From NCBI RefSeq assembly GCF_024170465.1, contig NZ_JALJYF010000001.1, forward strand, positions 558,001-622,000: a stretch of DNA of 64,000 nt, in the 5' to 3' direction. This document shows positions 1 to 7,123 of this stretch, piece by piece (within the stretch, counting starts at the first letter, position 1; the number at the start of each line of letters is the position of its first letter). A model generated the notes under the pieces. It did not search any database. It had not been told where the DNA came from and was given only the letters and a program-made list of their open reading frames with translations. This DNA is from Natronospira proteinivora. Its GTDB lineage: Bacteria > Pseudomonadota > Gammaproteobacteria > Natronospirales > Natronospiraceae. The position numbers were made by a program, and so were the translations under genes.

Positions 1-896
1 AGAAACAGTCCCCCGCCCAGGAAAGCCGCCTGGGCGAACAGCGCCAGAACACAAGCCGCCACAAAGGTCCGGTTTCGAAACAGGGCCGGCGGCGCAAAGG
101 GCCGGGGGGAATAGCGAACATGCCGGGCAAAGGCCAGACCGCTTAACACGGCAATCAATAACGGCCCCCAGGTTTTCGGCGAGGCCAGGCCCGATTGCTC
201 AATACCGGTCACCCCCAGCAAAAACGAACCGGCACTCAGTGAGATGAACAGCCCACCGGCCAAGCCGAAATCCCGCAGCGTGCCCTTGGCCCGTTCACTG
301 GGGTCGGTATCCGGCATATGCCGATAGGCCGCCCCCGCCAGTATCACCAACAGGCCCAGCGTGCCCAGAAACAGCCATTGCCAGCCCCCCAGGCTCACCA
401 CCACGCCACCAATAATGGGCCCGGCCGCCGCCCCGATCCCTACACTGGAGACCACCGTGCCAAAGGCCTGCCCGCGCTGTCCTGCTGGAAACAGCCGAGT
501 CACCGAGCCCAGGGCCAGAGCCGGAATCGCCGCCGCCCCCGATGCCTGCAATACCCGTCCGCTCACCAGCACTCCGAAATTGGGGGCCAGGGCGCACAGC
601 AGGGAACCGCAGGCAAACACCGCCAGGGCCACCAGAAACGTCAGCCGCAGGCTCACAAAATCCGTAATCCGCCCGTACAGGGCTGTACCCACCGCAAAGA
701 CCAGGGCATAGGCGGTAATAATCCAGCCAATGGCACTGGCCGAGACCCCCAGATCTACCCGGATCTCGGGAATGGCCACATTGATCATGCTGTTATTGAG
801 CACACTGACAAACACCGCCAGCGCCATAATGACCAGCAACGCCTTTCCCCTGGCCCGGCTCGCACCGGCCCCCTGTGTCTGATCATCGCCCGTCAT
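1..896 (-). CDS. MFS drug-efflux transporter, DHA2/14-TM type (C-terminus beyond window)
   Basis: Reading leftward from the ATG at 894-896, the frame stays open to the edge of the window, giving the first 298 residues. After a short polar N-terminus there are regular hydrophobic helices: TM1 carries LNNSMINVAIPEI, and the loop between TM2 and TM3 has YGRITDFVSLR, the MFS motif A position. TM5 has GAAAGPIIGGVV, resembling motif C of drug:H+ antiporters. The protein probably exports small hydrophobic compounds across the inner membrane; the substrate cannot be read. It lies downstream of the integrase gene in the same direction with about 210 bp between them, so it is probably transcribed separately. 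It is not a cassette. Confidence 0.85.
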   Translation of the reverse strand, partial: MTGDDQTQGAGASRARGKALLVIMALAVFVSVLNNSMINVAIPEIRVDLGVSASAIGWIITAYALVFAVGTALYGRITDFVSLRLTFLVALAVFACGSLLCALAPNFGVLVSGRVLQASGAAAIPALALGSVTRLFPAGQRGQAFGTVVSSVGIGAAAGPIIGGVVVSLGGWQWLFLGTLGLLVILAGAAYRHMPDTDPSERAKGTLRDFGLAGGLFISLSAGSFLLGVTGIEQSGLASPKTWGPLLIAVLSGLAFARHVRYSPRPFAPPALFRNRTFVAACVLALFAQAAFLGGGLF

Positions 897-1108
897 GAAG
901 GCCTCGGCTTGATGGGGCAGAAGACCAAAAGCAGGAAACCATGGCCCGGGCCCCGAAGGATGGAATGCGGTAAAACAAACCCATTTTAGCAGCCAGCTCC
1001 CGTAACTCGAAATTCCACCCCAAAACGACTAGGCTTGAACAAGCGCCAAAGAATCACCGCACAAGGAGCCGTGCCATCCAGCCCCAGCCCCCCATACCCG
1101 GCCAGCAC

Positions 1109-2080
1109 TCAGCCACCTCCCAAGGGGCTGCGCACCCCGGCAAAACCGCTGCCCAGCACATGGGTGTAAATCTGGGTGGTCTTCACATCCGAGTGCCCCA
1201 GCAGCTCCTGAACGGTGCGCAGGTCCGATCCCCGGCGCAGCAACTCCGTGGCAAAGCTATGCCGAAAGGTATGACAACTTGCCGGTTTGCTAATACCGAC
1301 GGATCGGATCGCTTGCTTCACCACCCGCTGAATCGCACTGGGATGGATGTGGTACCTCACCGCGCAACCATCGTCATCACTGCAGATGGAGCTGGAGGGG
1401 AAAAGCCACTGCCACGCAAAGCTGGTGCCCGCATTCGGATATTTTCTCGCCAAGGCAAAAGGAAGGCTGACCGGGATCCGCTTCTCTTGGGGTACCGCTT
1501 GGAAGTGCTGGCGCAGATCGGTGATTCGGCACTCGAGCGATATAATCAAGGGTTCCGGCATCAGGGTCGTGCGATCCTTACCCCCCTTACCGTCCCGGAC
1601 AGTGATAACCCGTCGGGAAAAGTCGAGATCCTTAACGCGGAGCCGGGCACATTCGGTAACCCGCAACCCGGCGCCATACAGCAAGGAAACCATCAAGCGG
1701 TAAGGATCCGGTACCTCCCGAATGATGGCCATCGCCTCCTCATGACTCAGCACCACTGGCAGCCGGGCCTGGCGCTTGGCCCGTGTCACGGCGCCAATAT
1801 CGCCCAATGGCCGATCCAGGACCTTGGCATAAAGAAAGACCAAAGCATTCAGTGCCTGGTTTTGGGTGGCTCCCGCAACATTTCGCTCCGTTGCAAGCCA
1901 GGAAAGAAAGGCCCGAACCTCCGGCTCCGCCATCTCATTGGGGTGCCGCATATTGTGAAAACGAATGAAAAAGCGGATCCAGTACCAGTAAGTTTTCTCG
2001 GTCCGGCGGCTGTACCGCCGCAAGCGAATCACACGCCGAACCTGCTCCCTCAACCGCGGTTTCCCGTCCCTGTGACTCAT
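1109..2080 (-). CDS. intI: Integron integrase (site-specific tyrosine recombinase)
   Basis: Recombines attI with attC sites of gene cassettes. The 323-residue protein has the tyrosine recombinase catalytic set in order: R140 (GAGLR), the lysine of the beta-hairpin near 165, H270-x2-R273 (HTFRHSF), H296 (LLGHSD) and the nucleophile Y305 (TQIYTH). The segment 211-228 (ARKYPNAG...WQWLFP) is the extra patch that separates integron integrases from XerC/D. An open frame continues upstream to 2233, but the ATG at 2080 has a GGGAGG ribosome site 6 bp before it and gives the usual IntI length. It is transcribed away from the cassette array, the normal integron layout. No sul1, qacE or Tn402 genes are near, so this is a chromosomal rather than a class 1 integron. 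It appears intact and therefore possibly active. Confidence 0.95.
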   Translation of the reverse strand: MSHRDGKPRLREQVRRVIRLRRYSRRTEKTYWYWIRFFIRFHNMRHPNEMAEPEVRAFLSWLATERNVAGATQNQALNALVFLYAKVLDRPLGDIGAVTRAKRQARLPVVLSHEEAMAIIREVPDPYRLMVSLLYGAGLRVTECARLRVKDLDFSRRVITVRDGKGGKDRTTLMPEPLIISLECRITDLRQHFQAVPQEKRIPVSLPFALARKYPNAGTSFAWQWLFPSSSICSDDDGCAVRYHIHPSAIQRVVKQAIRSVGISKPASCHTFRHSFATELLRRGSDLRTVQELLGHSDVKTTQIYTHVLGSGFAGVRSPLGGG

Positions 2081-2105
2081 GCGAACCTCCCTATCCACTC
2101 GAAAG

Positions 2106-2121
2106 CTGTATGGATATACAG
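2106..2121 (-). promoter_or_regulatory. LexA (SOS) box of intI
   Basis: CTGTATGGATATACAG fits the proteobacterial LexA consensus CTGT-N8-ACAG exactly. It lies immediately downstream of the predicted -10 element and 26 bp before the intI start codon, a position where bound LexA would block transcription. LexA control of integrase genes is established for several integrons; here it is inferred from the site. Confidence 0.9.
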
Positions 2122-2122
2122 T

Positions 2123-2152
2123 ATTATTGGCGGAGACAGGAGCTGCAGTCAA
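2123..2152 (-). promoter_or_regulatory. Predicted intI promoter
   Basis: On the minus strand TTGACT (2147-2152) and AATAAT (2123-2128) are separated by 18 bp, matching a sigma-70 -35/-10 pair. The LexA box follows directly, which supports the assignment. Confidence 0.65.
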
Positions 2153-2229
2153 GCGAATACAGGGGATGAGGGTATGCGCGGTGTTAAGCGATTGAAATCT
2201 GGAGAAATTAAGCCGTGACCTCCCAAGAA

Positions 2230-2297
2230 TCACTGGAAAGTTATACTGCAGGCAAGTTCATTCAATATCCTTGCCTGCAATCTAATCACTGTTAAAC
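2230..2297 (+). other. Candidate attI site
   Basis: GTTAAAC at 2291-2297 fits the integron core GTTRRRY and is the first such core to the right of intI, about 210 bp from its start codon, as expected for attI. Cassettes would insert between G2291 and T2292. Just left of it is a 10-bp inverted repeat (TGCAGGCAAG at 2247-2256 and its complement at 2270-2279). The integrase binding sites cannot be assigned by eye, and the genes directly to the right are eroded, so the site is tentative. Confidence 0.45.
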
Positions 2298-2405
2298 GGG
2301 CCAGCGAGATCGGGCGGTTTCGGTAGCGCCAAGAGGTCGGGATTGGACGTAGGCGCTTTGTGGAAAGCGCCCAGAAAGGCACGGGAATTTGCCCCCGGAT
2401 GTGTT

Positions 2406-2591
2406 ATGCGCGATGCAATCACAACTGGTTTGATATTCGCTTTGATGCTGATATTGGGGCCCGTGGATCCGCAGTGGTATCACTGGCTGGGCGTCGTCGG
2501 GCTATCCATTCTCGTATTCTTCGTAGGGGATACAGGGCCCGGAGGTGGTGGAGGGGCCGGCGGCGGCGATGGTGGCGGAGGTGGGTGTTAG
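2406..2591 (+). CDS. Small membrane protein with glycine-rich tail
   Basis: This 61-residue protein has an N-terminal hydrophobic helix (TTGLIFALMLIL), a second one (WLGVVGLSILVFF), and a C-terminal tail made almost only of Gly with a few Asp/Ala and a final Cys. The ATG at 2406 was chosen over an upstream in-frame start at 2343 because it begins just before the first membrane helix. No family is recognised. It is the first open frame after attI and has no recognisable attC behind it. It may be a small membrane gene or a residue of an eroded cassette. Confidence 0.45.
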   Translation: MRDAITTGLIFALMLILGPVDPQWYHWLGVVGLSILVFFVGDTGPGGGGGAGGGDGGGGGC

Positions 2592-2831
2592 CTCTGTCGA
2601 GCATCGCTCCCGACGCGGCTGCCTGGCGAGGTCATTCTGGCGACATACATGGAGCCTTATGGTCTGAGCTGCCGCTATTTGGCCGAGCGGCTGGATGTGT
2701 CGCCATCTACTTTAAGCCGGGTTCTGAAGCAGCAGAGCGGTGTTAGTCCGGAAATGGCGTTGCGACTGTCGAAGGCACTAGGTCGTACGCCGCAGAGTTG
2801 GCTCGCAATGCAGGATGCTTATGACCTATTG
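2592..2831 (+). pseudogene. Remnant of HigA-type antitoxin (XRE helix-turn-helix)
   Basis: The frame reads LPGEVILATYMEPYGLS, then a helix-turn-helix (LAERLDVSPSTLSRVLK), then SPEMALRLSKALG and SWLAMQDAYDL. This is the HigA/VapI order and closely parallels the intact HigA at 16578. The usual start region (M-x-NPPHPGE) is missing: a TAG stop lies directly before it in frame. The C-terminus runs straight into the start of a DUF3024 frame. No HigB toxin gene is adjacent. It is best read as a leftover of a toxin-antitoxin cassette; translation from an internal ATG at 2649 would lack part of the fold. Confidence 0.6.
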
Positions 2832-2836
2832 AGCGT

Positions 2837-3124
2837 GTGGTTTCCGGCTTTATGGACCGGAAGCGCCCGCCGCCGCACATACGGCCAAAGCTGGACCTGG
2901 GGTACCGAATTGAAGGGCAAAGCCTGGAGCTATTCGAAATACGTCCGTTCTGGGCGGATCCTTCGCAAATTATGGAATCGGCAGTCGCGAAAGCGACCTA
3001 TGTAAAGCGGACCGGGCGATGGAAGGTCTATTGGCAGCGGGCGGATTTTAAGTGGCACCGGTACGATCCCGATCCGGAAGTAGGTTCGATTGAAGATGTT
3101 CTGAAAGTGGTGGAGGCGGATTAA
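2837..3124 (+). CDS. DUF3024-family protein, N-terminally eroded
   Basis: The residues PPPHIRPKLDLGYRIEG, LELFEIRP, then VAKATYVKRTGRWKVYWQRA and WHRYDP are the hallmark blocks of the small DUF3024 family, whose function is unknown. The frame can be followed six codons further upstream to a TGA at 2822, where the HigA remnant ends; the normal N-terminus is therefore missing and a GTG at 2837 is the only start available. Length is 95 residues, slightly short for the family. It could still be translated, but the junction with the HigA remnant suggests a deletion that fused two cassettes. Confidence 0.5.
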   Translation: MVSGFMDRKRPPPHIRPKLDLGYRIEGQSLELFEIRPFWADPSQIMESAVAKATYVKRTGRWKVYWQRADFKWHRYDPDPEVGSIEDVLKVVEAD

Positions 3125-3288
3125 TATGCCTGCTTTTTCGGTTGAAACAGACTGCAATTCGCCTGACGCCGCTCCAGGCCTATTTGGGCCTGCGCCAGCC
3201 GGGCTTTCCGCTCCGCTTCAAGCTCGCCGCTCAGATCAGAGGTATCGCTTATCTTGAAAACCCGAAGTTTGGGTAGTGGTCGAGAGAC
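3121..3288 (-). pseudogene. Possible C-terminal fragment of a coiled-coil protein
   Basis: On the minus strand an open frame of 55 codons without a start codon reads ...SGELEAERKARLAQAQIGLERRQ... before a TAA at 3121-3123. The heptad-like Leu/Ala/Glu/Arg pattern looks like real coding sequence for a coiled coil. With no start and no recognisable family, it is given only as a possible gene tail left by a deletion. Confidence 0.25.
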
Positions 3289-3290
3289 TT

Positions 3291-3584
3291 ATGGACGCCG
3301 ATCAGAAAAAATCGAGAGCCACGCTGCGGCTGTTGCTTGCTGGCGTCGGAGTTGCGCTTGCCGGGCTGGTCGGTTGGAATGAGGGTGTTGGCGCTGCGTT
3401 TACGGTCCTGTTGGTTATGGCCCCCTTGCTATTGTTCGGCTATTTGCTTCTGGGTCGGTTTGCTCGTTGTCCGTCCTGTAGAGAGCCGTTTGCGCTTGAG
3501 CCCGGAGAACAAGGAGCTCTGTTGACGACGCACACTTGCCGATATTGCGGTCACCAAGTCGAACGTATCAATGGCGGTCGCTAA
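3291..3584 (+). CDS. Small membrane protein with C-terminal zinc ribbon
   Basis: This 97-residue protein starts with a charged segment (MDADQKKSR), followed by two adjacent membrane helices (LLLAGVGVALAGLVGW and FTVLLVMAPLLLFGYLLL) and then a soluble C-terminal ribbon with two Cys pairs, CPSC and CRYC, spaced about 26 residues apart and likely to bind one zinc ion. The ATG at 3291 is preferred to a GTG at 3276. It precedes the esterase gene by about 40 bp and may be co-transcribed with it. The family is not recognised. Confidence 0.6.
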   Translation: MDADQKKSRATLRLLLAGVGVALAGLVGWNEGVGAAFTVLLVMAPLLLFGYLLLGRFARCPSCREPFALEPGEQGALLTTHTCRYCGHQVERINGGR

Positions 3585-3626
3585 GTTTGGGGCTGTTTCT
3601 GATGGTTGGGAGAAGGATGTGCTGCT

Positions 3627-4838
3627 GTGAGTTCAAAGCATTGGATCAGATTGGTGGCATCGCTGCTTTATATGTCTGCCGCAGCGGCGCCCATGGCTCA
3701 GCCCGCCCATTCTGTGGGTGCCTTTGATGAATTTCTCGCGCTTTACGAAGATGCTGCCCCAGACGAAAGGCGATCGCTCGCAGAATCCTTTATTGCGGAT
3801 CAGCAGGCCGCTGGCGGTTTCCCCATCACCCCTGGGAATGGCGAAGCCATCTTTTTCTACCTTGCCGATTCCGAGACCGAGTCCGTCCACTTGCGGGGTG
3901 ACTGGCTGCCCCGCAATACGTCCACCCCTTATTGGTCGGAAACCGGCCAGGCCATGGTTCGAACGGGCAATCTCTTTCATGCCCGGGTGCAGTTTGAACC
4001 GGATGCGCGCCTGGACTATGCATTCCTCATTGACGGCGAAACCCGGCCAGACCCGAACAATCCCAGGCGCTTGTTCAGCGGGGTAGGGGGTGGGGTCGTC
4101 TCCGAACTGCGCCTGCCGGCCCATGAGCGCCCTGATTATCTGGATACGCTGTCTGAACCGGGTGACATCCCCGAATCACGCCTGATTTCCCTTGAGCAAG
4201 ACTGGGTGGGGCCTGCCATTTCGGTATACTTGCCACCCGGATACGACAGGGCCAATCGTTACCCTGTGCTCTATACCGCCGACGGCAGTGCTTGGCTCGA
4301 TCTGATCAATCTCCCCGGTATCCTGGATGCCCTTATCAAGCGGGAAGCGATCCAGCCCGTCATCGCGGTGATGATCGATGCCCGTACCGATCGCCGCCAC
4401 TGGTACCAGTACAATCCCGACTATTTGGATTACCTGGAAACGGTCGTCCATTTCATCGATCGGGAATACGCCACCAAGGCCGACCCGGAGCATCGGATCC
4501 ACGCCGGCACCTCTGCCGGCGGCCGCGCCGCGCTTTATGCCGGTCTGGAGCGCCCGGACCTCTTTGGCCGGCTGGCGCTCCTGTCCCCATCGCTCACCGG
4601 GCCCATTCACTACCTCGCGCCATTTTTCAGCCAGCAACGCCTGCCTGACACCAATCTCAAAATCTGGTTGAGCGCCGGAAGCTATGAGGGCAACATCCAC
4701 AAAGACGCCAAGATCCTGGAAGCCTATTTTGAAAATAGCGACATAGCGATCGAAGCCATCTACCCCCACCAAGGTCACAGCTTCGGCGCCTGGCAGGAGC
4801 AAAGCGACCAGTTTCTACGCTATTTTCTGGCGGAATGA
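3627..4838 (+). CDS. Exported esterase of the enterochelin esterase (Fes/EstD) type
   Basis: The 403-residue alpha/beta hydrolase begins with a signal peptide (basic start, then LVASLLYMSAAAAPMAQ), so it acts in the periplasm or outside. Residues 35-180 form the N-terminal beta-sandwich typical of Fes-like enzymes (VHLRGDW, YAFLIDGETRPDPNNP). The catalytic domain follows, with RYPVLYTADG, the nucleophile elbow GTSAGGRAAL, and the histidine near the end in HQGHSFGAW. It may hydrolyse siderophore or carbohydrate esters; substrate unknown. The GTG at 3627 follows AAGGA by 9 bp and starts the signal peptide neatly; a TTG at 3606 is a less likely alternative. GC-rich codon use resembles the chromosome rather than the cassettes. 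Confidence 0.8.
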   Translation: MSSKHWIRLVASLLYMSAAAAPMAQPAHSVGAFDEFLALYEDAAPDERRSLAESFIADQQAAGGFPITPGNGEAIFFYLADSETESVHLRGDWLPRNTSTPYWSETGQAMVRTGNLFHARVQFEPDARLDYAFLIDGETRPDPNNPRRLFSGVGGGVVSELRLPAHERPDYLDTLSEPGDIPESRLISLEQDWVGPAISVYLPPGYDRANRYPVLYTADGSAWLDLINLPGILDALIKREAIQPVIAVMIDARTDRRHWYQYNPDYLDYLETVVHFIDREYATKADPEHRIHAGTSAGGRAALYAGLERPDLFGRLALLSPSLTGPIHYLAPFFSQQRLPDTNLKIWLSAGSYEGNIHKDAKILEAYFENSDIAIEAIYPHQGHSFGAWQEQSDQFLRYFLAE

Positions 4839-5084
4839 CACGCACCATCAAGGTAAGCTGCTCTCAAAGCGAGCAAAAACCTGCCACCCATGAGGGACTT
4901 GGATTTTCCATAAGTTCGTCTATGCTAAACCTAATGAAGCCAAGGAGCGGCTGAATGCCCGCCAGAAAAACACTCAACAGACCAATCGCCTCTTCCCAGC
5001 GTCGCGCGACCGCAGCCGGCGCCGAAAGCCCGTTGGCAACGAGAAGCAAGCGAATCCCGAACCATGAGCAAAATTCAGACTGCT

Positions 5085-5183
5085 TCATAACACCGGGAGG
5101 GGTAGTCTCAGGTTCCAATTGTAAGTTACTGATTAGGGGAAGGGTATTCGGATTGAACCGCGATCGACGGGCGAGTGTTATGA
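5085..5183 (+). repeat. Degenerate attC-like site left of the first clear cassette
   Basis: TCATAAC (5085-5091) and GTTATGA (5177-5183) are perfect complements and extend to 9 bp (TCATAACAC/GTGTTATGA). The 99-bp spacing is acceptable for attC, but the inner L''/L' pairing is poor. The whole 420-bp stretch 4839-5259 has no credible gene; it holds this site, the hairpin at 5184-5216 and a possible core GTTATAA at 5229. Confidence 0.4.
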
Positions 5184-5216
5184 GGAAGTCACGTTTATTC
5201 AATCATTGTGACTTCC
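5184..5216 (+). repeat. 9-bp inverted repeat (hairpin)
   Basis: GGAAGTCAC (5184-5192) and GTGACTTCC (5208-5216) are perfect complements around a 15-base loop. No T-run follows, so it is not a plain terminator. It lies between an attC-like site and the start of the OLD nuclease gene. Confidence 0.6.
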
Positions 5217-5259
5217 GCCTAATCAGCTGTTATAACCTTTTAGATTCTGGAGATAGATT

Positions 5260-7026
5260 TTGCCAGAGGTGAGAATAAGCTCAATAAAATTTAAAAATTT
5301 CAAAGCACTGAGCAATTATTCTGTCTCCTTGAGCGAGACAAATATATTGGTCGGTCCGAATAATGCGGGAAAGTCAACGGTTATTAGTGCCTTCAGAATG
5401 CTGGATGTCGCCCTCCGGAAAGCAAGAAGGCTTCGGGCTGAACGGGTTCCCCTTCCTAATGACAGCGTCGGGTTTGGTCACCGCGTTCCAGAACAACAAA
5501 TCAGCGTATCGTTAGAGAACGTAGCTACAAACTACAATGATGAAGACAGCAGTATTGAATTTCGTTTAACAAATCGAAATAAACTATTTCTTTATTTCCC
5601 CAATGAAGGGGGGTGCATTCTACACTGGCAAACCGTAGGACAACCAGTTACTACGCCAGGGAGATTCAGGAATTCTTTCCCGGTTGTAATTCAGGTGGTG
5701 CCAGTTCTGGGCCCTCTCGAACATGAAGAGAAATACGTTAACGAAGATACTGTAAAAAATTCCCTTAACACTCATAGAGCTTGCCGACATTTTAGAAATT
5801 ATTGGCATTATTTTGATGAGGGCTGGGATGAATTCTCAGAAATGATTTCATCCACATGGCCTGGTATGTCCATGTCACAACCCGAACTGGATACGGCTAA
5901 CAGAAAGCTTGATATGTTTGTCAGCGAAGATCGACTTGATCGTGAAGTATATTGGTCTGGGCTCGGCTTCCAGATTTGGTGCCAATTGCTGACGCATTTG
6001 TCGAGAGCCAATGAAGCGAGCATCGTTGTAATAGACGAGCCAGAAATTTATCTCCATCCAGATGTTCAAAGACAACTTTTGAGTATTCTTAGAAATCTTG
6101 ATGCCGATGTTCTTTTGGCAACTCATTCTGTTGAAATTATGGGGGAAGCTGATCCATCTGAGCTACTTCTAATCAACAAAGCTTTTCGATCAGCTAGGAG
6201 GCTTAGAGATATTGAGGGAGTTCAACTTGCCCTTGAGTCATTAGGGTCAGCTCAAAATATTACATTGACACATCTTGCACGCACTAAAAAAATCCTCTTC
6301 GTCGAAGGTTTAAACGATTATAAAATCATAAGAAGATTTGCAAAGAGTATCGGCTTTAGTGAGCTATTTTCAGGAAACGATGTTACAGCTTTTGAATCAG
6401 GAGGTTTTTCGTCATGGGAGAAAATAAAATCGTTTGCTTGGGGTGTAAAAAACACGATTGACGCAAAGATGAAGCTGTTTGCGGTTTATGATCGCGATTA
6501 TTACTGCAGTGACGAAATTGATGATATTTTGAGCAGCCTTCAGGCAGAATTAACTCATGCTCATATCCATCGTAGGAAAGAAATTGAAAATTATTTTTTA
6601 GTTATTCCGGTATTAGAGCGAGTTTTAGATAAACAAATAGATGCTAGAAATCGGAGGTCCGGCGAAAATATAGAGGTTAAAAAGGGAATCGTCGACTATT
6701 TGTATGAGATTACAGAAGATCTTAAACTGGAGGCTCAGTCTCAATATATAGGAAAACGTATTGCCTATCATCAAGGTAGTGGTAAGGACGGCGGAACAAT
6801 CAGTCATGAAGCGATTAAAGTATTTGAAGAGCTATGGAGCGATATTAACTCACGAATGGAGATTGCTCCTGGCAAGGTCACGCTGAGGAGTTTACGTGCT
6901 AAGGTACAAGACGATTACAACGTTAATTTATCTGATGTCCAAATTATTGACGAATTCGATTTGGCAGAAATTCCAGAAGACCTCCGCAGCCTGATTGATG
7001 ATCTGGAAGCATTCCGTGCTGGATAG
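5260..7026 (+). CDS. OLD-family ATP-dependent nuclease (ABC ATPase + TOPRIM)
   Basis: The 588-residue protein starts with an SMC/RecF-like ATPase domain: Walker A GPNNAGKST at 32-40, Walker B VVIDEPE near 259 and the H-loop LLATHS near 288. A TOPRIM nuclease domain follows, with FVEGLND near 349 (acidic residue 1) and VYDRDY near 411 (DxD pair). OLD proteins cut DNA under ATP control, and several act in phage defence (P2 Old, GajA of Gabija, retron-linked OLD). The start is TTG at 5260, preceded by GGAG 9 bp upstream. AT-rich codon use differs from the chromosome. It is the first gene of the clear cassette array, ends in attC 7027-7104, and is followed by a reverse transcriptase cassette. There is no UvrD-like helicase beside it, so it is not Gabija. 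Confidence 0.85.
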   Translation: MPEVRISSIKFKNFKALSNYSVSLSETNILVGPNNAGKSTVISAFRMLDVALRKARRLRAERVPLPNDSVGFGHRVPEQQISVSLENVATNYNDEDSSIEFRLTNRNKLFLYFPNEGGCILHWQTVGQPVTTPGRFRNSFPVVIQVVPVLGPLEHEEKYVNEDTVKNSLNTHRACRHFRNYWHYFDEGWDEFSEMISSTWPGMSMSQPELDTANRKLDMFVSEDRLDREVYWSGLGFQIWCQLLTHLSRANEASIVVIDEPEIYLHPDVQRQLLSILRNLDADVLLATHSVEIMGEADPSELLLINKAFRSARRLRDIEGVQLALESLGSAQNITLTHLARTKKILFVEGLNDYKIIRRFAKSIGFSELFSGNDVTAFESGGFSSWEKIKSFAWGVKNTIDAKMKLFAVYDRDYYCSDEIDDILSSLQAELTHAHIHRRKEIENYFLVIPVLERVLDKQIDARNRRSGENIEVKKGIVDYLYEITEDLKLEAQSQYIGKRIAYHQGSGKDGGTISHEAIKVFEELWSDINSRMEIAPGKVTLRSLRAKVQDDYNVNLSDVQIIDEFDLAEIPEDLRSLIDDLEAFRAG

Positions 7027-7104
7027 GTATAACCATTGGCTGCACAGCGACCGATTTTCCGCCGCTTCGCGGCTCCAAACCGGCGCGTGAGCCCGGCGTT
7101 ATAC
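7027..7104 (+). repeat. attC site of the OLD nuclease cassette
   Basis: R'' GTATAAC (7027-7033) pairs perfectly with R' GTTATAC (7098-7104). The 78-bp interior has the GC-rich imperfect palindrome typical of attC, centred on CCGCTTCGCGG. It follows the stop codon directly. Confidence 0.9.
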
Positions 7105-7123
7105 GGAAAGGTGAGGCAAGTTG

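Noticed and set aside
1109-2080. Class 1 mobile integron
   Set aside because: No sul1, qacE-delta1, Tn402 tni genes or resistance cassettes; the integrase differs from IntI1 and the neighbourhood is chromosomal.
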